A stretch of DNA of 64,000 bases from Serinicoccus profundi (GTDB lineage: Bacteria > Actinomycetota > Actinomycetes > Actinomycetales > Dermatophilaceae), in the NCBI RefSeq assembly GCF_008001015.1, contig NZ_CP042862.1, forward strand, positions 1,364,001 through 1,428,000. The letters are read 5' to 3'. Position 1 is the first letter of the stretch; the number at the start of each line of letters is the position of its first letter. Under the pieces are notes generated by a model, which saw nothing but the letters and a program-made list of their open reading frames with translations, did not search any database and was not told where the DNA came from. Position numbers and translations under genes: made by a program. This document shows positions 7,899 through 17,075 of the stretch, piece after piece.

Positions 7899-10746
7899 CG
7901 AGCTCGTCTTCACCAGCTGGCGCCAGCCGGGCATCGTGGCCGCGGCCACCGGGACCGCCGGTGGACGGCGCGCGGGACGGCTGGACCTCACCCTCACCGA
8001 CTCCACCCGCACCGGCCCCGGCGAGCAGGCCACCGGCGGGGTCGGCTTCACCCTGCGCTCCGGCGCGGACGTCATCGGGCTGGCACCGACCGCCGTGCGG
8101 CACCGGGCGCCGGCGCCGGGGGTGACCGACGCGGAGGACACGAAGTTCCCCCACGTCGACCTGCACGCGCCCGACCTGCCGTGGCGCTACTCGGTGGGCC
8201 CGACGGTCGACGGTCAGCTCCGGCCGTGGTTGGCGTTGCTCGTCGGCACGCCCGAGGAGATCCAGGTCTCGGGCCGGTCCGTCACCCTGTCCGCCTCTGT
8301 GCTGAAGGACTACCCGCTCGCGACGTCGCGCCTGTGGGCCCACGTCCAGGTCCCGGACGCGGAGAGCTTCGACACCTCCGAGCTCGGCCGGCCGGCGCCG
8401 CACCGCTTCTCGAGGGTGCTGTCGCTGCGTCGGCTGGACGCGCAGACGGCATACGTCGCGGTGCTCGTGCCGACCGTCGGTCCCGGCGGTGTCGACCGGT
8501 GGGACGGCGACGGCGTGGTCGTCGGCGGTCCCGTCCCGGTGCTGGACACCTGGGGGTTCGCCACCGGTGAGGCCGGTGACTTCGAGAGCCTGTGCCGCGC
8601 CCTGCGGCTGCGCGACCCGAAGGGCATCGGCCGTGCGGCGCTGACCGCTGTGCATCCGGGGATCGACGCCGACGGACCGCCGACCCGGGTCGTCCTCGAG
8701 GTGCGGGGTGCGCTGTCCGCCCTGGGTGACGTCACCCCACCACCGGACGACGAGGTCCGGTCGGTGACCGAGCACCTGCGCAGCCTGCACGACCTGCCCG
8801 TGCCGCCGGGGGAGCCGAGGCTGCTGGGGCTGCCGGAGTACGGACCCCCGTGGGTGGACCCCGCTGAGGAGGCCCCCGCCGGGTGGGTGCGACAGCTGCA
8901 CGAGGATCCCCGCGACCGGATCCATGCGGGCACCGGTGCCTCGGTCGGGGTGGAGGCGCAGGAGGACCTCATGCGGGCCGCGGTGGAGCAGGCCGGTGCC
9001 CTGCACGAGGCGACCGCGCTCATCGCCCGGACCGCGACCGGCCTCACCCTCTCCGGTGACCTGTGGCACCGGTCGCTGCCGGCCGACCCCGTCGCCCGGC
9101 TCGCCGTGCTCGCCCCGCAGGCGGCACGGCTGCGCGACGGCGCTGGGCAGGTGCTCGCCGAGACCGTCAGCGGAGACGGCAGCCCGCTGGTCCCGGAGCT
9201 CTTCACCGGCGCCGCGCAACGGTTGCTCGAGCGGGCCGAGGATCCTGCGGCGCTCTGGCGGGCGGCGGCGGCACCGGCGCAGGTCGGGGCGCCCCGAGCG
9301 GGGTCCGAGGAGGACGCGGTGCGGGCCCACCTCGACCCGTTCCGCGCGTGGGAGCAGGCCAGCGGCGACCCCGAGCTGCACGACCGGCTCACGGCCTTCC
9401 TCGTCGAGCTGCTCGAGGAGGCGCTCCGGGTGGGCCGCGACTACCGGCGGGGGCGCGGCGCCCGCCCGGACGACCTGTGGTGGCTCGTCGAGTCGGCCAT
9501 GGCGCTGGCCGAGCGTGCCCAGGATCTCGTGTCCACCCACCTGCCGATGGTCCAGGAACGGTGCGGGTGGGACAGGGTGCTGCGCGAGGCCGCGACCAGG
9601 GCGGACGCCCTCGCGCCGCTGGACCCGGAGCTGGAGCAGCACGTCACCGGACGGTTCCCGGACCCGGCCGGGGTGCAGTTCTTCGCCCGCGGGGTCGCGG
9701 GAGGGGGCGAGGAGGAGCTGGTCTTCGGCATCCTGCAGGAGCTGCTCGTCGCGTGTCTCGTGCGGGAGACGCGGGTCCCCGTCCGGCTGACGGCACCGCA
9801 GATCCCCCAGAGGGTCGACCCCGGAGGTCTGTCCCGTGTGCTGCAGGAGGCCCTGGACCCCCGGAGGGAGGGTGCGCCGGCCCGGGTATCCCTGGGGAGA
9901 CGGGTCAGCGGGCTTCCCGTGGACGACCTGGGTCCGCCCCGCTTCCCGCTCGGGCTGGACCTGCCCACGTGGAGCCTGCTGCGTCAGCATGAGCCCGACT
10001 GGTTCCTGCCCGGAGCCCAGACCCTGGAACCGGACAGCGTCCTGGCGCTGCGGACCAACCCAGCGTTCTTCTGCGCGTACCTCGTGGGTCTCAACACCCA
10101 GTTCCTCGCCGAGGCCCGGTGGCGGGGTCTGCCGGTCGGTCGGCGCGGGACCCCGCTGCGCATGTTCTTCGCGCCGGTCGATGCGGTGAGCGGCACGCGC
10201 ACCCCCGACGTGCTGCCGATCCAGACCTGGGACCCGCACGAGCCGCTCGGCACCCGCACCCACCTCTTCCCGCCGGACCTCCCCGTGGAGCCCCCGACGG
10301 AGCAGCTGGTCGTGCTCTTCCGCACTGCGCTGTTCCGCCGCTACCCGAGGACCTCGGTCTACCTGCAGGCGGTGTTCGCCGAGGACCGGCTGGCCGAGTC
10401 GCCCGAGTTCGACGCCCCCGACATCGACGACCGTGAGCTGCTGGCCCTGTGGCATGCGGAGCGCGCCTCGATCCCACCGGCGTTCACCGGCAGCCTCGGG
10501 CCGGAGATCGTCTTCTTCGTCTTCGACGTGGCACCCACCACGCTGGACGACTACCTCGTGGTCCTCGACGAGCCACCCAGCGAGACCCAGTTCGGCCAGA
10601 AGCCCGGCGAGATGCCGCCGGTGACGCTGACCACGCTGCTGGCGCTGGACACCGGTGCGCAGGTGGCCGGCGCCGCCCTCGACCGGCATACCCGGGTCGC
10701 GATCAGCGGCACCCATCTGCGCTTCAGGGGCGGGGGGACACCGTGA
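7891..10746 (+). CDS. Large conserved protein, second gene of the cassette
   Basis: A 951-residue cytoplasmic-looking protein. The N-terminal third has LPWRYS, LRPWLALLVG and a SRVLSLRRLDAQTAYVAVLV block. The C-terminal third has GLNTQFLAEARWRG, then RRGTPLRMFF, LPIQTWDP and LFRRYPRTSVYLQ. From memory, the same order of blocks occurs in large uncharacterised proteins of distant bacteria, next to DUF6603 genes. I know of no enzymatic motif in it. The ATG at 7891 overlaps the previous stop by 8 bp, and the stop overlaps the next GTG by 4 bp, so translation is coupled on both sides. Confidence 0.75.
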   Translation: MADELVFTSWRQPGIVAAATGTAGGRRAGRLDLTLTDSTRTGPGEQATGGVGFTLRSGADVIGLAPTAVRHRAPAPGVTDAEDTKFPHVDLHAPDLPWRYSVGPTVDGQLRPWLALLVGTPEEIQVSGRSVTLSASVLKDYPLATSRLWAHVQVPDAESFDTSELGRPAPHRFSRVLSLRRLDAQTAYVAVLVPTVGPGGVDRWDGDGVVVGGPVPVLDTWGFATGEAGDFESLCRALRLRDPKGIGRAALTAVHPGIDADGPPTRVVLEVRGALSALGDVTPPPDDEVRSVTEHLRSLHDLPVPPGEPRLLGLPEYGPPWVDPAEEAPAGWVRQLHEDPRDRIHAGTGASVGVEAQEDLMRAAVEQAGALHEATALIARTATGLTLSGDLWHRSLPADPVARLAVLAPQAARLRDGAGQVLAETVSGDGSPLVPELFTGAAQRLLERAEDPAALWRAAAAPAQVGAPRAGSEEDAVRAHLDPFRAWEQASGDPELHDRLTAFLVELLEEALRVGRDYRRGRGARPDDLWWLVESAMALAERAQDLVSTHLPMVQERCGWDRVLREAATRADALAPLDPELEQHVTGRFPDPAGVQFFARGVAGGGEEELVFGILQELLVACLVRETRVPVRLTAPQIPQRVDPGGLSRVLQEALDPRREGAPARVSLGRRVSGLPVDDLGPPRFPLGLDLPTWSLLRQHEPDWFLPGAQTLEPDSVLALRTNPAFFCAYLVGLNTQFLAEARWRGLPVGRRGTPLRMFFAPVDAVSGTRTPDVLPIQTWDPHEPLGTRTHLFPPDLPVEPPTEQLVVLFRTALFRRYPRTSVYLQAVFAEDRLAESPEFDAPDIDDRELLALWHAERASIPPAFTGSLGPEIVFFVFDVAPTTLDDYLVVLDEPPSETQFGQKPGEMPPVTLTTLLALDTGAQVAGAALDRHTRVAISGTHLRFRGGGTP

Positions 10747-13700
10747 GCGACGACGTCGGCGTCCTGCTCCCGCTGCAGCTGGAGACGCTCTTCGACCCTC
10801 CGGCGCACGACGGGGGACGGTGGCGGGTGCGCGTGCGGGTCATCCCCCAGCCGGTCGCGGTCGACGAGCACGACCCGCAGGTGCGGCCCGGTGAGCTGGA
10901 GGCGGCGGGCATCTTCTGGCGGGTCGTCCGGCATGCCGGGCGCCTGCGGGCCGGCGACCTCGACGACCCCAGGGTGCAGGACGCCTTCGGCACCCTGGTC
11001 CGGGCGACCGGACCGGCCCGCGCCGCCTGGTTGGTCACGGCCACGCGTGGGGTGCGCCGTGACGGTGGGTGGCACGCCCTGCCTCTCGACCCCCCGGAGG
11101 GGGATGTGCCCGAGGTGTCGGTGGTGCGGGGTATGCCGCCCCGCCTGGCGGTGGCGGTCTGGACGTACGGCGGCGATGGTGGCGAGGTCGTGCAGCGGAT
11201 CGGGTCGCTGCCGGACGACGCGCAGCCTGACGGGACGATCCCCGACCCGCTCGAGCTGCCCGTCCCGTCCCGGCCGGAGGACCTCGCCGCCAGCTGGCTC
11301 ACCGATGCCGGCACGGCGCGGTCTCTGGGTCTGCTCGGGATCTACGAGCTGCCCGACGGGTTGACCCCGGACACCCTCGGCGGGATCGTCGTCTGGGGCC
11401 TCGGGGAGCTGGACCCGGGCGAGCTCTTCGCCGCGCACGCCCTCACCGGTGGGCTCGGGCCGCTGCCGCTGGGGGCAGCCACGAACAGCGTGGGTGGCGA
11501 ACCCACCGCGACGACGCCGGGTGCGGGCGCCCCCGACGTCCAGGCCTGGTGGGCGACGGTCCGCTCCCGTGTGCTCGGCACGCCCGGCACGGTGCCCGGT
11601 CTGGACCACACCCTGAATCGGTACGTCGCCGGTGCCGAGCTGCCCTCCGTGTCCGGGCCGGTGGCCGCCACGCCGGACGGGCCGGTCGGGCTGGGGGACC
11701 GTGAGGCGGCCGAGGCGCTGCCGGGCGACCCGCTCCCCGGGACCGGGCTGTCCCGCCTGCTCACCGCGGCCCTGTGGCCGGCGCTGTGGGGCGGCACCCT
11801 GGTCGACGAGTGGCAGGTCGACGCCCGCGTCGCGGGGGCGCTCGCCGGGTGGGCGCTGGAGCACGTCGCACCCGAGGGCCCGCTGCCCTCCCTGCGGATC
11901 GGTGAGGATCCCTACGGCCTCCTCCCGGTGACCTGGCTGGGCGGGTGGGCGCCCGAGCCGGAGGACCCGGCGGAGCTCGTCGAGGGGCTGGAGCGGCTCC
12001 GCTCGGTGCTCACCTGGGCGGTGGCGGACCTGCACGCCCACCTGCGACCGGACGGCACGGTGCGGGGCGCGGACCCGGCCCGGTATGCCGAGCTGCTCGC
12101 CCGCGGCGGCGTCTCCACCTCCTACCGGCAGGTCGGGATGGGCCGCTACCCGCAGTACACCTACGTGGCCGGCACCCAGGAGCTGGCCGAGGACACCGTT
12201 CAGGCCCTGGGTCGGCTGGGGCTGGCGGCCCCGCACGACGGCACCGGCCGTCCCGACGTCTCGGTGCGCTTCTGGGACACGAGCCTCGGCCTTCCCCTGG
12301 TCCGCCACCCGCACGCGGCCTACGCGTGGAACCGCGACCAGCAGGCACGCGGCGTGCCCCTGCCGTGGCTGGTCGACCTGGCCCTGGGCCGGGTGGAGCT
12401 GGGCCGGCTGGAGCTCGGTGGCGGGCGCCGGCCCACGAGCCTGCGTGAGCTCTTCGAGCTCCCCACCCACGGCCGGGTCGAGCTGTGGGACGAGGACGGC
12501 GGCAACCCCTCGGAGTACCCGCGGCTCCTGCGCGCGCCCGACTCGCTGCTGGCCCGCCTGCTGCTGCAGTCCTGCCTCACCGCGAACCGGTGGCGCCGCG
12601 ACGGCGAGCTGGACCCGCTGGTGCGGCCCGTCGTGGAGGGCGACCCCGGCCAGGACGACCCGCAGGTGGCAGCGGCCGTGCAGCTGGCCCGGCTGCTCGA
12701 CCGTGGCCGCTCGACGCCCCTCGAGCCCCCCGACCCGGGTGCGGGCGTGCCACCCGGCACCAGCGCATACCCGGCGCCGTTCGAACCCGACCCCGGCGTC
12801 GCCGAGCGGGTGGAGCGGGCGCTCGCCGCGACCCTGGACACGACCTCGACCCGGGTGGACCCGTGGGTGACGGCGTTCGCCTGGCGCCGGCTGCGCACGG
12901 TCGTCGACGGCGGCGCGGCGCGGCGCCGGCTGGGTGCCTACGGCTGGGTGTGCGGGCCCTTCCTCGGGACGCACGGGCCGACGACCGCCGGGCTGCTGCA
13001 CACCCCGTCGCTGGACCAGTCGCTGACCGCGACCGTCGCCCGCGACGGGTTCCGGGTGGCCGCCGCGCGCGGCCACGTCAACGAGCGCGGCACCGTGCCC
13101 TGGGACATAGCGGTCACCAGCCGTCGCGTCCGGCTGGCCCTCGAGCTGGCCGACGACCTACGGGACGGGTTGTTCCTGGAGCAGGCCCTGGGGCTACGGG
13201 TGGAGCAGGTCGTGCTGGACGGTGTGGCGCACGGCGCCGCGCCCTCGTGGTACGACCTGCTCACCACCCTGCGCACCACCTGGCCCTCGCACCCCGACGA
13301 CCCGGACCCGCAGGTGGTCTGCCAGGGGGAGCAGGCGCTCGCCGGGCTGCTCGGTCCGGCTGCGCCGCCCGCGATCGTCCTGGGCCCGGAGCAGCGGGAG
13401 CGGCTGGAGGAGCTGCGGGCGGCGCTGGAGACGCTGGCCGACCTCGTGCAGCTCGAGGGGGTGCACGCCACGACGACCCGCAGCACGGGGCGCACCGCCG
13501 CGGCGATGGACGCCGCCGCCGGAGCGGGGCCCTTCCCGGAGCTGCGGTTCCCGGTCACTCCGGCCTCGGGCCTGGAGGTCGCCACGGTCGTGCTCTCGGT
13601 GCTGCCGGTCGCGCCGGCGGTGGACGGGGTCGCGCCGGGCGCGGCGGCGCTCGCCGAGCCCGCGGTCGCTGCCTACCTGTCTGCGGTGCTGGGCACCGGG

Positions 13701-15440
13701 TGGACGTGGACCGGCACCTTCGAGGACGGCCGCACCGCGACGGTGACCCTGGCCGGGCTCGGTCTGGAGCCGGTCGAGGCGCTCGCCTGGTCCCCGGACC
13801 AGCTGCGCGCCCTGGCCGCCGTCGCGATGGGAGCGACCGGGCGTGCGCAGCCGGACGTCGGCGGCGGGACCGTCGCCGCGGACGTGCAGACCGAGACCAA
13901 CCTCGCCTGGGAGCTCTCGGACCGTGACGGCGCGGTGGTCGCGACACCGACCTCGGCCTCGCTGGGGCTGACCGCCACCGACCTCGAGGGCCGTGACCCC
14001 GACCAGGTCGCGGCGCTCATCCGGGCCGCCTGGCGGCGCACCGGGGGCGCCCCTGGCCGGTATGCCGTCACACCCGTCCCCGCTCCGGTGCCGACGCTGT
14101 GGGTCGTCCGGGACGAGCTGGGCACCGTGCTGGGGGTGACGGAGGGCGATGTCCCCGAGGGGGCCGCGGCGCAGCGGCGTGACCAGGACAGCGCCGTGCG
14201 GGTCGCGGTGGGTGCTCCGGGGTGCCGGGTCGAGGACCCGCCGGAGCTGGCCCGGCTGGAGGACCTCTGCCAGGTGCTGGGCGCCCCGGCCCTGGAGCGC
14301 GACCTGGCCGAGGGACGCGACGCGCTGGAGGGGTCTGCCGCGGCGGAGGAGCTGCGGGTGCGCTACGGCATCGTGCACCAGGACCTGGTGGAGGCCAGGA
14401 AGCAGGCGGTCGCGGCCGCAGGGGCCCAGGGCGACACCGCCTCCCGGCGGGCGGCGGTGCGCCGCGCCGCGAGCTGGGGCGTGCTGCCGGACCGGACGCC
14501 CCAGGACGCCGCGGCCCTGCGCGCCGCACTGCTCGGTGTCGACCCTCCCGCCGGCGCCACCCCGCTGCGGACCCTGACGCGCGCTGTCGCCCAGGAGCTG
14601 CGGACGCGGCAGGACGCCGCCCCACGACCTGCCCGGCTGCGCCGGATCGACGCCCCCCTCACCGAGGAGGCCCTCGCCGAACGCCACCGCTCCGACCTGC
14701 CCGGCGGGGGGCATACCCTCGCGCAGGCGATCTCCCGGCTGGTCAGCCCGCAGGGCGGCCTGCCGGTGCTGGCACGGTGGCGACGGGGCGACCTGGTGGA
14801 CCGGGCCCGGATCGTCGGGGCGGACGCCACGCTGGAGGAGGAGTGGCTGACCCAGGTGGCGCCCGTGCGGCGTCCCCTGGCCCGGGTGGAGGCGCTGCAG
14901 CTGGCGGGTCTGCGACCGGACGCCGGAGGCGGTGCGCCGTTCGTCGCGTGGTCCAGCAGCCCGGGGGACCCGTGGCAGCGGGAGGCGGTCGCGAGGAACT
15001 CCCGGGTGCGTGCCGGTGCCGTCGACCCCGGCGAGGAACGGCGTGCCGGGCACGAGCGGGAGGTGCCGCGGCTGACGGTGGCCCTCAGCCACGCCGGGGC
15101 GGTGGACGGGGATGGCGAGGATCTGGTCGCCGTGGGTCTCGTCGACGCCTTCGGCGAGGTCGTCCCGGACCGGGCGCGGGACACGCACGCGGCCTTCGGC
15201 TTCGCCGTGCCCGGCGCCCGGGCGCCGCACCTCGTCCTGCTCGCGGTGCCCCCGCGGACCGGGATGCCGCTGGACGAGGAGCTGCTCGGCGAGATCCTGC
15301 GGGAGACCCGTGCGCTCATGGTCGCCCGCACCGCCCAGGTGCCGGACCTGGGGATCCTGGACCGGGTGCTGCGCACCACCTGGCTGCCGGACGACGAGGG
15401 CAACAATGTCTCCGTCCTGGCCCGCGGCGCGTACGGCTGA
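10743..15440 (+). CDS. Giant conserved protein (1565 aa), third gene of the cassette
   Basis: At 1565 residues this is the largest protein in the window. It starts with GTG at 10743, overlapping the previous stop (GTGA). The N-terminus (VSDDVGVLLPLQLETLFDPP) leads into a region of short beta/alpha blocks. Near residues 385-400 is EDPYGLLPVTWLGGW, which I associate with a recurring PYG-LPV block in uncharacterised giant proteins. The rest is rich in Leu/Arg helices with repeated acidic loops and no transmembrane segment or catalytic motif that I recognise. A homogeneous reading frame and high third-position GC throughout argue that it is one intact gene. Confidence 0.75.
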   Translation: MSDDVGVLLPLQLETLFDPPAHDGGRWRVRVRVIPQPVAVDEHDPQVRPGELEAAGIFWRVVRHAGRLRAGDLDDPRVQDAFGTLVRATGPARAAWLVTATRGVRRDGGWHALPLDPPEGDVPEVSVVRGMPPRLAVAVWTYGGDGGEVVQRIGSLPDDAQPDGTIPDPLELPVPSRPEDLAASWLTDAGTARSLGLLGIYELPDGLTPDTLGGIVVWGLGELDPGELFAAHALTGGLGPLPLGAATNSVGGEPTATTPGAGAPDVQAWWATVRSRVLGTPGTVPGLDHTLNRYVAGAELPSVSGPVAATPDGPVGLGDREAAEALPGDPLPGTGLSRLLTAALWPALWGGTLVDEWQVDARVAGALAGWALEHVAPEGPLPSLRIGEDPYGLLPVTWLGGWAPEPEDPAELVEGLERLRSVLTWAVADLHAHLRPDGTVRGADPARYAELLARGGVSTSYRQVGMGRYPQYTYVAGTQELAEDTVQALGRLGLAAPHDGTGRPDVSVRFWDTSLGLPLVRHPHAAYAWNRDQQARGVPLPWLVDLALGRVELGRLELGGGRRPTSLRELFELPTHGRVELWDEDGGNPSEYPRLLRAPDSLLARLLLQSCLTANRWRRDGELDPLVRPVVEGDPGQDDPQVAAAVQLARLLDRGRSTPLEPPDPGAGVPPGTSAYPAPFEPDPGVAERVERALAATLDTTSTRVDPWVTAFAWRRLRTVVDGGAARRRLGAYGWVCGPFLGTHGPTTAGLLHTPSLDQSLTATVARDGFRVAAARGHVNERGTVPWDIAVTSRRVRLALELADDLRDGLFLEQALGLRVEQVVLDGVAHGAAPSWYDLLTTLRTTWPSHPDDPDPQVVCQGEQALAGLLGPAAPPAIVLGPEQRERLEELRAALETLADLVQLEGVHATTTRSTGRTAAAMDAAAGAGPFPELRFPVTPASGLEVATVVLSVLPVAPAVDGVAPGAAALAEPAVAAYLSAVLGTGWTWTGTFEDGRTATVTLAGLGLEPVEALAWSPDQLRALAAVAMGATGRAQPDVGGGTVAADVQTETNLAWELSDRDGAVVATPTSASLGLTATDLEGRDPDQVAALIRAAWRRTGGAPGRYAVTPVPAPVPTLWVVRDELGTVLGVTEGDVPEGAAAQRRDQDSAVRVAVGAPGCRVEDPPELARLEDLCQVLGAPALERDLAEGRDALEGSAAAEELRVRYGIVHQDLVEARKQAVAAAGAQGDTASRRAAVRRAASWGVLPDRTPQDAAALRAALLGVDPPAGATPLRTLTRAVAQELRTRQDAAPRPARLRRIDAPLTEEALAERHRSDLPGGGHTLAQAISRLVSPQGGLPVLARWRRGDLVDRARIVGADATLEEEWLTQVAPVRRPLARVEALQLAGLRPDAGGGAPFVAWSSSPGDPWQREAVARNSRVRAGAVDPGEERRAGHEREVPRLTVALSHAGAVDGDGEDLVAVGLVDAFGEVVPDRARDTHAAFGFAVPGARAPHLVLLAVPPRTGMPLDEELLGEILRETRALMVARTAQVPDLGILDRVLRTTWLPDDEGNNVSVLARGAYG

Positions 15441-15455
15441 CGGACGGAGAGACCC

Positions 15456-17075
15456 ATGCCCCTTCCCCCACGACGCAGCGTCCGCCTCGAGCCCCGCCCG
15501 GTGCGCGACCTCGGTGACGCCGTCCGCGGCCGGGTCCACGACCCGCTGTGGTTCGTCGCGCGGCAGTGGCAGATGGGCGAGTTCAAGGGGGAGGACGCCT
15601 CCACCCCGGTCCAGGTGCACCTGGAGGGCACGAGCACAGCGCTGCGGCATGTCGGCACCGGGCACGACCCGGGGGACCACCCGGCGGAGGCGTTGGTCGA
15701 GTCGGAGGCCGATGACGGATGGACCACGGGGCGGCGGGTCCGGATCGGCGCGAGGGTGGCGGCAGCGGTCGACCTCCCCGACGAGGCCGGGCTCCGCCTG
15801 AGCCATCTGCCGCCGCCCTACGAGGCGCTCGACGGGGCGTGGGACGGGCTGGCGCTGTGGTCGCGCCGGAGCGAGCTGGGCATACCGCTCGGTGCGTTCG
15901 GCGAGGTGCCCGAGGACGTCGAGCCGAGCTGGGACGACCGCGCTCTCGTCTACGACCGGCGGGACGCCTTCCGGGCGGGCGAGGTCTCGCTGGACGTGTC
16001 ACGTCACCGTGGCGGGCCGGTGGACTGGTGGACGGTGGAGGCGGGGTCGGCGCTGGTCCCGGAGCCGACGCCGGCGACGCGGTGGGAGCACCTGCGGCTG
16101 CCGACCCGCCTGGAGATGCCAGGTATGCCCCGCTGGGGGCTGTGGGAGATCGAGGATGCCGGGGCCGACATCGGGGCGGTGCCGCCTGACGCCGCGCACA
16201 CGGCGACCTCGCTGATGACGGCGCTGTTCTTCTCCCAGCGGGACGAGTGGTTCGACGTGCCGGTGCCGGCGACCGCTGGGGCGGTGGTGCGGATCGAGCG
16301 GGTCGTGGTGACCGACTCGTTCGGGCTGCGCTACAGCAGCGACGGGAGTGAGCAGGGTGAGGCCGATGGGTGGCCGGGGCTGCGTCCGCCGGCCGAGCCG
16401 GAGTGGACGCTGTTCCGGGTGAGCGGGATGGACGTGGCGGACCTGCTGCTGTGGCAGGTGGCGACCCGGCCGCTGGCCGGTGAGCTCCTCGAGCACGTCC
16501 AGGTCGGGGTGGACGACGCCAGCAACGTCGTGTGGGCGGTGGAGCGGCGGCTCCGGGGGCGGGACGTCGGTGCCCTCGACGCAGCGGGTGGCGCCGGTGG
16601 TGGCGCGGGTGGAGACGGTGGTGGAGACGGGGACGGGGCCGGGGACGCTGAGCCGGGGGAGTCGTTGATCCCGGCGCCCCTGGGGGACTCGACCCGGCCG
16701 CAGGCCTACGTCTACGTGCCGGGGGAGGGTGCGCAGCCGCACTGGATCCCCTACACGATCGAGGACGAACCCGGCGGGGTGTCCTTCGTGCAGCGGCGGC
16801 TCGCGGACTACTCGACGTCACCGCCGACGCTGTTGCCGCTGGCGCAGGCGGCGGTGCTCACCGGGCCGACCGGGGAGGTGCACCGCATCGTGCCCGCGGC
16901 GGTCCCGCCGACGGGGCTGGAGCTCGTGCGGCGCTGGCAGCTGGCCCGGACCACGCGGGGCGACCCGGTGCTCTGGGTGGAGCGGCGACGCCGCCCGCTG
17001 ACCGCGCCCCCGGCGCGGCGGTTGCGCTTCGACGTGGCGGAGCCGACGGCGGGACCGGGGGCGTCGGCACCGTGA
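15456..17075 (+). CDS. Conserved protein with DPLWF-RQW block, fourth gene of the cassette
   Basis: A 539-residue protein starting 15 nt after the previous stop. Near its N-terminus it has DPLWFVARQWQMGEFKGEDA, a block I recall from uncharacterised proteins that accompany the other cassette members elsewhere. A Gly/Asp-rich low-complexity insert (about residues 375-405) separates two folded halves. The C-terminal half has a YIEDEPGG-like strand pattern but no enzyme motif. Cytoplasmic by sequence. Its stop overlaps the GTG of the acyltransferase gene by 4 bp. Confidence 0.75.
   Translation: MPLPPRRSVRLEPRPVRDLGDAVRGRVHDPLWFVARQWQMGEFKGEDASTPVQVHLEGTSTALRHVGTGHDPGDHPAEALVESEADDGWTTGRRVRIGARVAAAVDLPDEAGLRLSHLPPPYEALDGAWDGLALWSRRSELGIPLGAFGEVPEDVEPSWDDRALVYDRRDAFRAGEVSLDVSRHRGGPVDWWTVEAGSALVPEPTPATRWEHLRLPTRLEMPGMPRWGLWEIEDAGADIGAVPPDAAHTATSLMTALFFSQRDEWFDVPVPATAGAVVRIERVVVTDSFGLRYSSDGSEQGEADGWPGLRPPAEPEWTLFRVSGMDVADLLLWQVATRPLAGELLEHVQVGVDDASNVVWAVERRLRGRDVGALDAAGGAGGGAGGDGGGDGDGAGDAEPGESLIPAPLGDSTRPQAYVYVPGEGAQPHWIPYTIEDEPGGVSFVQRRLADYSTSPPTLLPLAQAAVLTGPTGEVHRIVPAAVPPTGLELVRRWQLARTTRGDPVLWVERRRRPLTAPPARRLRFDVAEPTAGPGASAP

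Noticed and set aside
5253-8141. Very long minus-strand open frames (962, 946, 841 and 870 codons) opposite the giant-protein genes
   Set aside because: They are shadows of the high-GC plus-strand genes: Arg/Pro/Gly-rich without domains, no starts with ribosome sites, and no gaps of their own.
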